In this document: in pieces, positions 52,948-61,958 of the stretch | Layout: every line of letters begins with the position of its first letter | Position numbering within the stretch: position 1 is the first letter of the stretch | Origin: CAZICM01 sp964537685 | GTDB lineage: Bacteria; Myxococcota_A; Polyangia; Polyangiales; Polyangiaceae | Assembly: GCA_964537685.1 (NCBI GenBank) | Contig: CAZICM010000038.1 | Span: 1-64,000, forward strand | Length of the DNA stretch: 64,000 bases | Direction: 5' to 3' | Notes under the pieces: model-generated | Databases searched by the model: none | Seen by the model: the letters and a program-made list of their open reading frames with translations, nothing else | What the model was told of the DNA's origin: nothing | Program-made: the position numbers and the translations under genes

Positions 52948-53349
52948 ATGGCATCAGATGAAGTCAGACCCGACCGGAAGTACAGCAAAGATCACGAATG
53001 GGCGAAAGAGGAGAATGGCTGTGTTCTCGTGGGCATCACGGCCTTTGCCGTCGATCAGCTCGGCGACATCACCCTCGTCAATTTAGATGTCAAGGCCGGC
53101 GACACGATTACCCAGGGAAAAGCCTTTGGAACAATTGAAAGCGTAAAAACCCTCAGCGATCTGTTCGCTCCGATCAGCGGGAAAATCCGCCGCATCAACA
53201 CCGAGCTGGAGACCAAACCCGAACTCGTCAACGACGACTGCTATGGCCAAGCCTGGATGATTGAAATGGAGCCCGCCGATCTCAGCGAGCTCAACGGCTT
53301 GCTCGATGCCGCTGCCTACGGCGAATTCCTCAAGACCAGCGCCCATTAG
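52948..53349 (+). CDS. gcvH: GcvH, glycine cleavage lipoyl carrier protein
   Basis: 133 residues from the ATG at 52948, with GGAG 9 bp before it; an in-frame TTG 15 bp upstream is less likely. The lipoyl site is GTIESVKTLSDL with Lys67 as the attachment residue, preceded by the GITAFAVDQLGDI and VNLDVKAGDTI strands. It shuttles intermediates between GcvP, GcvT and Lpd. Between gcvT and gcvP. Confidence 0.97.
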   Translation: MASDEVRPDRKYSKDHEWAKEENGCVLVGITAFAVDQLGDITLVNLDVKAGDTITQGKAFGTIESVKTLSDLFAPISGKIRRINTELETKPELVNDDCYGQAWMIEMEPADLSELNGLLDAAAYGEFLKTSAH

Positions 53350-53494
53350 CCCAGCGCGTCATCAAAACGGCCTAAATCCCGATTAAAATTAAATTGAACT
53401 TTATTTAAAACACGCTCAAAAAATTATCAAAAACCCAATCGCTTCTTCCCAAGGCAGGGCATCCGTGTATGCTCCGCGCCCACCGAGACACGCC

Positions 53495-56380
53495 ATGTCA
53501 TTAAACCTAAATCACCCTGATCAATTCGTTCGCCGCCATATTGGCCCAAGCGCCGAGGACATTGAACAAATGCTCCGCACCGTCGGCGCCGAATCCCTCG
53601 ATGCGCTGATGCATCAAACGGTTCCCGATGCCATCCGCAGCGCGGCTCCGCTTGAAATCGGACACGCCAAAAGCGAACACGAGCTTCTCGCGCTCTCCCG
53701 CGCCCTCGGCGCCAAAAATCGAATTTATCGCTCCTATATCGGCATGGGCTATCACGGCACGATCACCCCGCCCGTAATACTGCGGAACGTGCTTCAAAGC
53801 CCCGGCTGGTACACGCCGTACACGCCCTACCAGCCCGAAGTGGCGCAGGGACGCCTGGAAGCGCTCTTGAATTTTCAAACGATGATCATGGATCTCACAG
53901 GCTTCGAGATCGCGAATGCATCGCTGCTCGACGAAGCGACGGCCGCCGCGGAAGCCATGCATATGGCTCAAGGCTATAAAGGAAGCGCCGAGAAAAATGC
54001 ATTTTTCGTGTCCAATGCCTGCCATCCCCAAACCATCGATGTGGTGCGCACCCGCGCCGCGGCTTTGGGCATTGAAATCATCGTCGGCGACTACAGATCA
54101 TTAAATATCGAATCGCCTGGCACTTCGACGAAATTGTTTGGAGCCCTCGTTCAATACCCGGACACCTCGGGCTCCATCGACGATTTTAAAAGCCTTGGCG
54201 AAGCCCTTCACGCATCGGATGCCATGCTTATCGTCGCGGCCGATATCCTTAGCCTCGCATTGCTCACCCCTCCTTTTGAATTTGGAGCGGACGCGGCCGT
54301 GGGCAGCACCCAGCGATTCGGCGTTCCCATGGGCTATGGCGGCCCCCACGCGGCCTATTTCGCGACCAAGGAAGAATTCGTCCGGAAAATGCCCGGCCGC
54401 ATTATCGGCGTTTCCAAGGACGCCCATGGCCACGCGGCGCTCAGGCTCTCGCTTCAAACGCGCGAACAGCATATACGCCGCGAAAAGGCCACCAGCAATA
54501 TCTGCACGGCCCAAGCCCTGCTCGCGGTCACGGCGTCGATGTATGCCGCATATCACGGCCCCAAAGGCATTCGCGCCATCGCCGAGCGCGTGCACAACAT
54601 GACAAGCGTGCTCGCGCATGGCCTTAAACAGCTCGGCCTCGAAATCGAAAATAAAAGCTTTTTCGATACGCTCACCATTAAAGGGAGCGAAAGCCAAATT
54701 AAATCCTGGCATGAAGCCGCGGAACAGAAGCAAATGAATCTCCGCCATGCCGGTAACGATCGAATTGGATTAAGCCTGGATGAAACTGTACAAATATCCG
54801 ATCTAATGGATTTGCTTGCCGTTTTTGGAGGAGAGCGGGCCTCATCGCTCAGCATTGAACAGCTTGCGGGTGAAGCCAGCCAGAACCTTCCAGAACAGCT
54901 TCGCCGGAGCTCGGAGTACCTCACCCATCCGACCTTCAACAACTACCACTCGGAAACGGACATGCTCCGTTACCTGCGCACGCTTGAAGATCGCGATCTT
55001 TCGCTGGCCAATTCGATGATTCCGCTTGGCTCGTGCACCATGAAATTAAATGCCACGGCCGAAATGATTCCCATCACCGAACCCGATTGGAATGGCCTGC
55101 ATCCCTTCGTTCCCCTATCGCAGGCGCAGGGATATCAAGAAGTCTTCCGCCGGCTCGAAGCCGCGCTTTCTGCGTGCACGGGCTTCCCCTGCATTAGCCT
55201 GCAGCCCAACGCGGGTTCTCAAGGCGAATACGCGGGCCTGCTCGTCATTCAAAAATATCACGAAAGCCGCGGCGAAGGTGGCCGCAATATTTGTTTAATC
55301 CCGACCTCTGCGCATGGAACCAATCCGGCTTCGGCTGTGATGGCGGGGCTCAATGTCGTCTTGGTTCAATGCGACACCCACGGCAATATCGATCTCGCCG
55401 ACCTTGAAAAGAAGGCCATTGCAAACAAAGACAAGCTCTCTTGCCTCATGGTCACCTATCCCTCGACCCACGGCGTCTTCGAGGAACAAATCAAACGGAT
55501 ATGCGAGATTGTTCATGAAAATGGCGGCCAAGTCTATATGGACGGCGCCAACATGAATGCGCAGGTGGGGCTCTGCCGCCCCGGCGATTTCGGCGCGGAT
55601 GTCTGCCATTTAAATCTCCATAAAACCTTCTGCATCCCGCATGGAGGCGGCGGCCCGGGCATGGGTCCGATCGGCGTGGCCGCCCATCTTGGGAAATTCC
55701 TTCCTGGCCATTCCGTTGTTGATTTAGGAAAACCCGATGGGATTGGCGCCATATCGGCGGCTCCCTGGGGCAGCGCGAGCATAGTTTTAATAAGCTGGGC
55801 CTACATTGAAATGATGGGCGGAGACGGCCTAAAGCGAGCGACCGAAGCTGCGATTCTCAATGCCAACTACATCGCGGAACGGCTGCGCGGCCATTACGAA
55901 GTGGTCTACCGCGGCGCTCACGGCCGCATTGCCCACGAATGCATTTTGGATGTGCGGCCCTTCAAAGAATCGGCAGGCATAGAAGTGGACGACATCGCCA
56001 AACGCCTTATGGATTACGGCTTTCACGCGCCGACCATGTCCTTCCCCATTCCCGGCACGCTGATGGTCGAACCCACCGAAAGCGAACCCAAAGCCGAACT
56101 CGATCGCTTTTGCCAAGCGATGATTTCAATCCGCGGGGAAATCCGTGCGATTGAAGAAGGCCAGATGCCGAGAAGCGACAATCCTTTAAAAAACGCTCCC
56201 CATACAGCCGTATTTGTAACCGCACCGGAATGGAATCATCCCTATTCCCGCGAAACCGCTGCATTTCCCGCGCCGTGGACGCGATACCGCAAATATTGGC
56301 CTGCGGTTGGGCGGCTCAACAATGCCTTCGGCGATCGCAATCTCGTCTGCGCTTGTCCTCCCCTCGAAGCCTATATGTAG
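53495..56380 (+). CDS. gcvP: GcvP, glycine dehydrogenase (decarboxylating), single-chain
   Basis: 961 residues, the fused P-protein found in Proteobacteria rather than the split P1/P2 form. FVRRHIGPS opens the chain; the PLP lysine is in HLNLHKTFCIPHGGGGPGMG (about Lys710). The mature N-terminal half carries YIGMGYHGTITPPVI and the C-terminal half NAGSQGEYAGLLVI. ATG at 53495 is preferred to an in-frame GTG at 53465. An AT-rich 145-bp spacer follows gcvH. The stop codon lies at the edge of a palindromic element. Confidence 0.96.
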   Translation: MSLNLNHPDQFVRRHIGPSAEDIEQMLRTVGAESLDALMHQTVPDAIRSAAPLEIGHAKSEHELLALSRALGAKNRIYRSYIGMGYHGTITPPVILRNVLQSPGWYTPYTPYQPEVAQGRLEALLNFQTMIMDLTGFEIANASLLDEATAAAEAMHMAQGYKGSAEKNAFFVSNACHPQTIDVVRTRAAALGIEIIVGDYRSLNIESPGTSTKLFGALVQYPDTSGSIDDFKSLGEALHASDAMLIVAADILSLALLTPPFEFGADAAVGSTQRFGVPMGYGGPHAAYFATKEEFVRKMPGRIIGVSKDAHGHAALRLSLQTREQHIRREKATSNICTAQALLAVTASMYAAYHGPKGIRAIAERVHNMTSVLAHGLKQLGLEIENKSFFDTLTIKGSESQIKSWHEAAEQKQMNLRHAGNDRIGLSLDETVQISDLMDLLAVFGGERASSLSIEQLAGEASQNLPEQLRRSSEYLTHPTFNNYHSETDMLRYLRTLEDRDLSLANSMIPLGSCTMKLNATAEMIPITEPDWNGLHPFVPLSQAQGYQEVFRRLEAALSACTGFPCISLQPNAGSQGEYAGLLVIQKYHESRGEGGRNICLIPTSAHGTNPASAVMAGLNVVLVQCDTHGNIDLADLEKKAIANKDKLSCLMVTYPSTHGVFEEQIKRICEIVHENGGQVYMDGANMNAQVGLCRPGDFGADVCHLNLHKTFCIPHGGGGPGMGPIGVAAHLGKFLPGHSVVDLGKPDGIGAISAAPWGSASIVLISWAYIEMMGGDGLKRATEAAILNANYIAERLRGHYEVVYRGAHGRIAHECILDVRPFKESAGIEVDDIAKRLMDYGFHAPTMSFPIPGTLMVEPTESEPKAELDRFCQAMISIRGEIRAIEEGQMPRSDNPLKNAPHTAVFVTAPEWNHPYSRETAAFPAPWTRYRKYWPAVGRLNNAFGDRNLVCACPPLEAYM

Positions 56381-56503
56381 AACCAATCTCAAAAAGCGTA
56401 ACGAGCGCCCCAGGGCTAGGACGGAGGACGCAGGAATACAAGTGTATTTTGAGGACGACAACCGACGCCCTGGGGAGCGCAGTAGGTTTTTGAGATTGGT
56501 TCT
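56379..56503. repeat. 125-bp palindromic element
   Basis: AGAACCAATCTCAAAAA (56379-56395) is a perfect 17-bp inverted match to TTTTTGAGATTGGTTCT (56487-56503). Inside, CCCCAGGGC (56408-56416) pairs with GCCCTGGGG (56467-56475), and the tip AATAC-AAGT-GTATT (56435-56448) forms a small hairpin. The outer arm begins within the gcvP stop codon and the element ends 11 bp before the next gene. It may act as a terminator (T-run) and looks like a mobile MITE- or REP-type repeat; copy number elsewhere is unknown. Confidence 0.85.
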
Positions 56504-56514
56504 AATATGCGGGG

Positions 56515-57159
56515 ATGAATAAACATCTCTGTTGCCTATTCACTTCCGTCCTCCTAGCCGCCTGCGCCGACACCGAAAACGCCCCGCCGGCCGATGAATG
56601 CAGCCTCCAGCACGCGCCCTACGCATGCCGCGTCGTCGCCTTTAAAGCCGGCGGCGGCGCGGGCTTTGGACAAGATCGAATGCCGGATATTGTGCTCGGC
56701 CCGCCCAATCCCAATGGCGAAAGCATTAGCACCGATGTATTGTCCCTGGGAATGGGCGGTGAAATTACCATCGAATTGGCTACCCCAGCCACCGATGGTG
56801 AAGGCGCCGATTTTACCATCTTTGAAAATCCTTTCGTTATCAATGGAAGCAGCAGCGTATTTAAAGAGCTGGGCCTGGTTTCGGTGAGCGAAGACGGCGA
56901 GGTATTTTACGAATTCCCCTGCGACACCGCGTCACCTGAAACATCGTCCTGCGCGGGCGTGCATCCCGTGCTCGCCAACACGATGCCGGATCTATCCGCG
57001 GAAAATCCGATGGTATCTGGAGGTGATTTTTTCGATTTGAGCACCATCGGCCAAAGCCGGGCGCGCTATATCCGCATTGTGGATTTAAAAAGTGTGTTTG
57101 GGGCCGATGGAAAGGCTGGTTTTGATTTCGACGCCGCGGTTGTACTTCACCCCGAATAA
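56515..57159 (+). CDS. cell-surface lipoprotein with beta-sandwich domain
   Basis: 214 residues. Signal with lipobox LLAAC (Cys17). The body follows a pattern common in surface proteins of Myxococcota and relatives: VVAFKAGGGAGFGQDRMPDIVLGPP, STDVLSLGMGGEITIELATP, DFTIFENPF, RYIRIVDL and FDFDAAVVL. No enzyme motif; probably a structural or carbohydrate-binding beta sandwich. Its stop lies 3 bp from the stop of the convergent MORN-like gene. Confidence 0.8.
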   Translation: MNKHLCCLFTSVLLAACADTENAPPADECSLQHAPYACRVVAFKAGGGAGFGQDRMPDIVLGPPNPNGESISTDVLSLGMGGEITIELATPATDGEGADFTIFENPFVINGSSSVFKELGLVSVSEDGEVFYEFPCDTASPETSSCAGVHPVLANTMPDLSAENPMVSGGDFFDLSTIGQSRARYIRIVDLKSVFGADGKAGFDFDAAVVLHPE

Positions 57160-57162
57160 AGG

Positions 57163-57885
57163 TCAATCCAAGCGGCGCTGCGAGCCATCCGGCATCATTT
57201 CGCCAATGGCTTTTCCATTCTCATAAAATGTTGCCCCAATTGGATAGCCATCTTCCTCCCACAGCTTTGTCCAGCCATGACGAGTCCCCTGCGACCACGC
57301 GCTCTGCGATGTAATACAGCCATTGGGAGCATATGCCGTATGCACACCCTGCTCCAAATAAACCTTTGGCTCATTGCCCACATAAAAGCCCACCGAAGAA
57401 CGGCCGCCCGTCGCATGATAATGAATTGACCAGCGCAGGCAGCCATTTTCATAATAACTTTGGGATTCAAGGCCACCCGTCGATTTATAAAAATTGATCG
57501 AAAGCCCGTGGCGGCGCGGAATCATGCCGGGACCCAAGGGAATTGCGCAGCTCAAACTATCTTCAAAATCGTACACACGCGCGCCTTCCGGGCAGCGCAG
57601 CATCATTTCGGAAATATCCGTTCGCATGATTGAATCATCGATCCACGAAGGTATTTCAGCGGGATGCTCGGGCGTAAAAAATGCCCTTACCGGGCCTGAA
57701 AGCTCGGGTCGGAGCGAGGCATAGCGAGCCCTGCCCTCGTCGATTTTTTCAAACATCGGCAGCATCCCCCGCATATTTTGGATCTGCTGCTCCAAAAGAG
57801 GCCGCATTTCCGCCGGCGCGTCAGGCAATTGGGCCTCGAGCTCGGCAATAGACGCTAGAAAATCTTCTTTGGATGTCGCGCTCAT
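57163..57885 (-). CDS. MORN-repeat protein (YwqK-like)
   Basis: 240 residues. The N-terminal 80 residues are helical (coiled-coil-like). The C-terminal half shows MORN_2-type repeats (YYENGCLRWSIHYHATGG, VYLEQGVHTAYAPNGCITSQ, WTKLWEEDGYPIGATFYENG). Some YwqK-family proteins are annotated as antitoxins, but no toxin gene is adjacent here, so a structural role is as likely. Confidence 0.7.
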   Translation of the reverse strand: MSATSKEDFLASIAELEAQLPDAPAEMRPLLEQQIQNMRGMLPMFEKIDEGRARYASLRPELSGPVRAFFTPEHPAEIPSWIDDSIMRTDISEMMLRCPEGARVYDFEDSLSCAIPLGPGMIPRRHGLSINFYKSTGGLESQSYYENGCLRWSIHYHATGGRSSVGFYVGNEPKVYLEQGVHTAYAPNGCITSQSAWSQGTRHGWTKLWEEDGYPIGATFYENGKAIGEMMPDGSQRRLD

Positions 57886-57951
57886 TAAAATCCCTCGATA
57901 GGCTCATTGGCTAGGCCCGCCGGAGTCTCGCGTCAAGATACATTATCATCG

Positions 57952-57981
57952 TTGATGTAGTAACTTTTTTAAGATTGTAAT
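57952..57981 (+). promoter_or_regulatory. possible sigma-70-type promoter before the hydroxylase gene
   Basis: TTGATG (57952-57957) and TGTAAT (57976-57981) are separated by 18 bp in an AT-rich stretch upstream of the hydroxylase gene. Fit is moderate; this is a visual call only. Confidence 0.3.
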
Positions 57982-58044
57982 GCTCTTCTCCACAACACCC
58001 GCTTGCCATCGAAAATAAATACCCCTACCGTGGAGCCTCATTCA

Positions 58045-58812
58045 ATGGATTTCAGTGCCCTCATTCAATGGCTCGAGCGGGCCAATTTAATAACGATTTT
58101 CGCGGCCCTGCTCGCCGAAAATGCGCTCATCTTCTTTCTTTCCCTGAGTTTTGGTGCGCTGTGTGCCCGATTATTTTCAGCCCGCAAAGTCATCCGGGAA
58201 ACGCAAAACCCTATTCCCAAACGCTATATTGCGATTGCGCTCTATAATGTCGTGCAGAATTCACTGGTCACGCTGGCGGGCTTATTTCTATGGCGCAGGG
58301 GAATTATTCATTTCCGCAACGATACAAGCCTATGGGCATGGCTCGATACGCTTTCGCTTTTGCTCATTATGGACTTCACCATGTACTGGCTTCACCGGAT
58401 TGCGCATCATCCCCGATTGTATTCGTTCGCGCACCGGTTACATCATGAAATTACGGAGCCCTATCCGCTTTCCCTCTTTGTACTGCATCCTCTTGAAAAC
58501 CTGGGCTTTGGCGCGCTGTGGCTTTTGGTCATCACGCTGTATCCGGCCTCGTGGCTGGGCATGTCGCTGTATTTAGCGCTCAATGTATTTTTTGGGACGC
58601 TCGGCCATGCGGGTGTGGAACCCTATCCATCGAATTGGCCACGGCTATTTGCGCTCCGCTGGATTACCGGAGGCACCTTTCACACGAGGCACCACCAATG
58701 CGGTGACTACAATTTTGGCTTCTATACCCTGATCTGGGATTGGCTATTTGGCACGCTGCAAAGCGGCTACGAAGAAGATTTTGCCAAAGTGCCTAAAATA
58801 TCATCGAATTAG
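58045..58812 (+). CDS. fatty acid hydroxylase/sterol desaturase-family membrane enzyme
   Basis: 255 residues from the ATG at 58045, preceded by GGAG 11 bp upstream. Three or four TM helices are visible. Histidine clusters coordinate the di-iron centre: HRIAHH, HRLHHE, and C-terminal GGTFHTRHHQCGDYNFGF. Members hydroxylate or desaturate lipids or sterols using O2 in the inner membrane. Substrate cannot be told from sequence. It ends just before the tRNA gene on the other strand. Confidence 0.87.
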   Translation: MDFSALIQWLERANLITIFAALLAENALIFFLSLSFGALCARLFSARKVIRETQNPIPKRYIAIALYNVVQNSLVTLAGLFLWRRGIIHFRNDTSLWAWLDTLSLLLIMDFTMYWLHRIAHHPRLYSFAHRLHHEITEPYPLSLFVLHPLENLGFGALWLLVITLYPASWLGMSLYLALNVFFGTLGHAGVEPYPSNWPRLFALRWITGGTFHTRHHQCGDYNFGFYTLIWDWLFGTLQSGYEEDFAKVPKISSN

Positions 58813-58830
58813 GCAAAAATACAGTCCAAT

Positions 58831-58906
58831 TGGCGCCCCCGAGACGAGTCGAACGTCCGACCAACGGTTTAGGAAACCGCTGCTCTATCCTCTGAGCTAC
58901 GGGGGC
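58831..58906 (-). tRNA. tRNA-Arg (anticodon CCU)
   Basis: 76 nt including an encoded CCA. The cloverleaf is complete: acceptor stem GCCCCCG/CGGGGGC, D-stem GCTC/GAGC, anticodon stem with loop TTCCTAA (anticodon CCT at 58871-58873), T-arm with loop TTCGACT. Reads AGG codons. Confidence 0.96.
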
Positions 58907-59019
58907 GTTACAGCAAGCCCCTTTTTTCATATCAAAATACGCCTGTCAACATTCTTTTTCACGCGCCGCCGCTTTGTGATTTCTTTGCCGGCGGCGCAAA
59001 GCTAGGCATTTGGCTCAGC

Positions 59020-59862
59020 ATGCTTCAGCCACTCAGCCTCACTCCGATTGGAATCGCCCGCACGCCCTTTCGCGATCGCGTGAGCACGCCCCGCCAGCCC
59101 GCCGCCATGCGCGATGTGCCCGCCACCATCGAGCTCTTTAAAGGCCAAGGCTATGAACACGCTCTTTCGGATTTAGAAGGCTTTGATATTATTTGGGTTA
59201 TCTTTTGGTTTCATCTCAATAAGAATTTCCGCCCTAAGGTCTTGCCGCCCCGGAGCTCGTCCGGGCGCCGCGGCGTCTTTTCTACCCGCGCTCCTTACCG
59301 TCCCAATCCTATTGGATTGAGCGCGGTGAAGCTCGATAGGATTGACGGCCTGATTTTGCATATAAGAAACGCCGATTTAATCGATGAAACACCTATTTTA
59401 GATATTAAACCCTATATCGCTTATACCGATGCTTTTCCCAATGCAAAGGCTGGATGGCTCGAAGAGGAAAATACGATCGGATTTACACCTGATTCTCAAG
59501 AGACGCCCCGCGATCCAAAACCGGGCTATGAAGTGAGCTGGAGCGCGATAGCCGCGGAACAAGCTCAATGGCTAAAAACCGCTTTTGGAATCGATTTAAC
59601 CGAACCCGCCGAGCGCATTTTGAATCTTGGCCCTCAGCCTCATCCCTACCGCCGTATCCGCGCTATCGAGGGAGGGATGCTGCTCGCCATTAAAGATTTT
59701 CGTTTGAAGTTTCAGCACGCGGGCCGGAGCATTACCATCGAATGCATTGAAAGCGGCTACCGCGCGCGCGAACTGGCCTTGGGAAATGAACCGGCGCTGG
59801 ATATTCACCGCGCTTTCATTCAGCATTTTTCGCGGCATTTTTCGCACGCAAAACAGCCTTAA
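59020..59862 (+). CDS. trmO: TrmO, tRNA (N6-threonylcarbamoyladenosine37-N6)-methyltransferase
   Basis: 280 residues. TsaA/TrmO signature: TPIGIARTPFRDRVSTPRQP at the N-terminus, GFDIIWVIFWFHLN, RRGVFSTRAPYRPNPIGLSAV, and a C-terminal domain with YRARELALGNEPALDIHRAF. Uses AdoMet to methylate t6A37 of tRNAs, in E. coli on tRNA-Thr. It lies next to the tRNA-Arg gene, which is on the opposite strand; no link is implied. It ends 5 bp from the stop of the convergent kinase gene. Confidence 0.92.
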   Translation: MLQPLSLTPIGIARTPFRDRVSTPRQPAAMRDVPATIELFKGQGYEHALSDLEGFDIIWVIFWFHLNKNFRPKVLPPRSSSGRRGVFSTRAPYRPNPIGLSAVKLDRIDGLILHIRNADLIDETPILDIKPYIAYTDAFPNAKAGWLEEENTIGFTPDSQETPRDPKPGYEVSWSAIAAEQAQWLKTAFGIDLTEPAERILNLGPQPHPYRRIRAIEGGMLLAIKDFRLKFQHAGRSITIECIESGYRARELALGNEPALDIHRAFIQHFSRHFSHAKQP

Positions 59863-59867
59863 AATAA

Positions 59868-61724
59868 TTATTTTTTAAATGTCAAAAATGTCGTCCGCGA
59901 TTTAGGCACCGTGGTTTCCATGGACTTGGTCGACCCCGTCTGAAGCCGGCAATACACCTTCACTTTGCCAGGCGCGACAAATACATGCACAGGCGTCGAT
60001 CCCGCAGACTGCCCGTTCACCGTGACTTTGCAGGGGCCAACTTTCGATGTGATGATCAAACGCCCTTTTCCAGGGGGTATTGGGGGGATTTTGTATTTGG
60101 CAACGACGCCCGCATCCGCGCCTTCCATCAGTTCGGGATTGGCCTCGAGCGCCTCTTCAACGCCCGAGCCTTCCTGCATTTCAATGACGCCTTCAACGCC
60201 GCCGCTGCCGCTTTCTTCGGGCACACCGGTAGACGCCGCTGAATTTTCAGGCGCCGTCGGCGGTGGGTTCGGTTGAATTTCGATCGAATTGATATACGAT
60301 GGCACCGTATTGGCACCGCTTGTTCCGCTTTCCTGTCCGCCTCCCCGGAGAAGCACAACAAGCAATAACGCCGCCATGACCGACAATCCGATCGAAATGG
60401 CTCCCTTCGCGGCCCACGAGAGGCCCTCCGAAACGGGCGCGGCTGGAGGCGCTTGCAATACAGGCGACTGCATTCGCCTCGATGAACCGCTCCAATCCGG
60501 CGGCGGCCCGGGCTGTGAAGGCGGAGGGGTAGGCGGACGCTGCGGATAGGCGCCTTCCTGCGTGGGCCATGCGGGCTGCGAAGGCCGGGCAGTCAATCCA
60601 GATGTATTTGCTGAATGCATGTACGGATTGACAGGCTGCACCGGAATCGCCGGATTGCTTTCAGGCCCCGGCGCCCACGATCCTTGCTCTCTCGGAGCGG
60701 GCGTCTGCATTACGCCCGAATTGGAGGCCCACAATTGCGTTTTGGAATCGGGCGCGCGTTCAACGGTCTCCAAGGGCTGGCCCAAAGGCGCGGCGGGGAA
60801 CGGCGTTGCCGTCGCCATCGGTGAATCCATCGTGGGCCGATCCTGAGAATCCGGCGCGGGCTCTGCGGGCGGCTCCGGCGCGGCGATCGCCGCAAAAGCA
60901 TCGGCCATCTCTCGGGCCGAGGAAAAACGCTGATTGCGATCACGCGCGAGCGCCCGCTCGAAAAATGCATCGATGGAGGGCGGCAGATCAGCCACGATCT
61001 CCGAAGGCTTTGGAATCGTCCCGCTGAGAACATCGGCGAGCACCGCGCCCAGCGTCGTCCCCGGAAAAGGCAGCGTTCCGGTGATGGCCCGGTAGAGCAC
61101 AATGCCCAGCGACCACAGATCGCTCCGCGTGTCGATCCCCTTCGAATCGCGGATCTGCTCGGGGCTCATGTAGTGCGGCGAGCCCATGAATTCACCGGTT
61201 TTTGTGCTGTGATCGATTTGTACGTCGGTTTGCTTGGCGATGCCGAAATCCAAAATCTTCACGACTTCTTCACCCGCGGGCGTCCGCGCGAGGAAGAGGT
61301 TTCCAGGCTTTAAATCCCGATGAATGATGCGCGCCTCGTGCGCCGTGGAAAGCCCGCCCTCAATCTGGCGAAGCAGCCCGGCGAGTTCGGGAAGAGGCAA
61401 GCGCTTTCGCTTTCGGAGCCTGTCTTCCAGGCTCTCGCCGGACAAATGCTCCATCACGAAAAAAGGCGTGACCTCATCAAAGCCAAAATCGACAACCCGC
61501 ACGATATTGGGATGCAAAAGGCGGCTCACCGCGCGCGCCTCGCGCTCAAAACGCGAACGGGCATCCGGTGTTTCCGCGGCGGCCTCTAAATCGAGCACTT
61601 TAATGGCGACTTGAGCTCCGCCGGCCATGGACGACGCGAGCCACACCGATCCCATACCGCCCGCGGCAAGCTGACGCTCGAGCCTATATCTGCCGCCTAG
61701 AACGGCACCGATCTCAATCGTCAC
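59868..61724 (-). CDS. Ser/Thr protein kinase with C-terminal PEGA domain
   Basis: 618 residues, GTG start. Kinase domain 12-275: AAGGMG loop (20-25), Lys42 in VAIKVL, HRDLKPGN (135-142) and DFGIA (159-163). A long Pro/Ser/Gln linker, one TM helix (about 437-458), then a periplasmic part ending in a PEGA domain (GRLIITSKVGPCKVTVNGQS, VAPGKVKVYC). PEGA domains bind cell-surface ligands, so an envelope signal is likely. Divergent from the DUF2090 gene. Confidence 0.93.
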   Translation of the reverse strand: MTIEIGAVLGGRYRLERQLAAGGMGSVWLASSMAGGAQVAIKVLDLEAAAETPDARSRFEREARAVSRLLHPNIVRVVDFGFDEVTPFFVMEHLSGESLEDRLRKRKRLPLPELAGLLRQIEGGLSTAHEARIIHRDLKPGNLFLARTPAGEEVVKILDFGIAKQTDVQIDHSTKTGEFMGSPHYMSPEQIRDSKGIDTRSDLWSLGIVLYRAITGTLPFPGTTLGAVLADVLSGTIPKPSEIVADLPPSIDAFFERALARDRNQRFSSAREMADAFAAIAAPEPPAEPAPDSQDRPTMDSPMATATPFPAAPLGQPLETVERAPDSKTQLWASNSGVMQTPAPREQGSWAPGPESNPAIPVQPVNPYMHSANTSGLTARPSQPAWPTQEGAYPQRPPTPPPSQPGPPPDWSGSSRRMQSPVLQAPPAAPVSEGLSWAAKGAISIGLSVMAALLLVVLLRGGGQESGTSGANTVPSYINSIEIQPNPPPTAPENSAASTGVPEESGSGGVEGVIEMQEGSGVEEALEANPELMEGADAGVVAKYKIPPIPPGKGRLIITSKVGPCKVTVNGQSAGSTPVHVFVAPGKVKVYCRLQTGSTKSMETTVPKSRTTFLTFKK

Positions 61725-61840
61725 GCACGCTCACTCCGGACATTTGCGCCGAGCCTATCACGAGCGAATGCCTGCTGTTCAATCCGCTGCTCGCTGTGCG
61801 GAACGAAAAAAGCTGTGCTTCATGATGAGCGCACTCGTTC

Positions 61841-61874
61841 AAACCTAAAACAAACCTAAAATCCAAACCTAAAA
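61841..61874. repeat. three copies of AAACCTAAAA
   Basis: Direct copies begin at 61841, 61852 and 61865 in the 234-bp space between the divergent kinase and DUF2090 genes. Spacing of 11 and 13 bp is close to one helical turn, as for cooperative operator sites. Nothing else notable lies in that space. Confidence 0.8.
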
Positions 61875-61958
61875 TCGCCCCATTGACACAAGGCGGCCCT
61901 GTCAGTAACAGGAAGCACCAAATCGCGAATTGATATACGACGAACGGAGCACAATACC

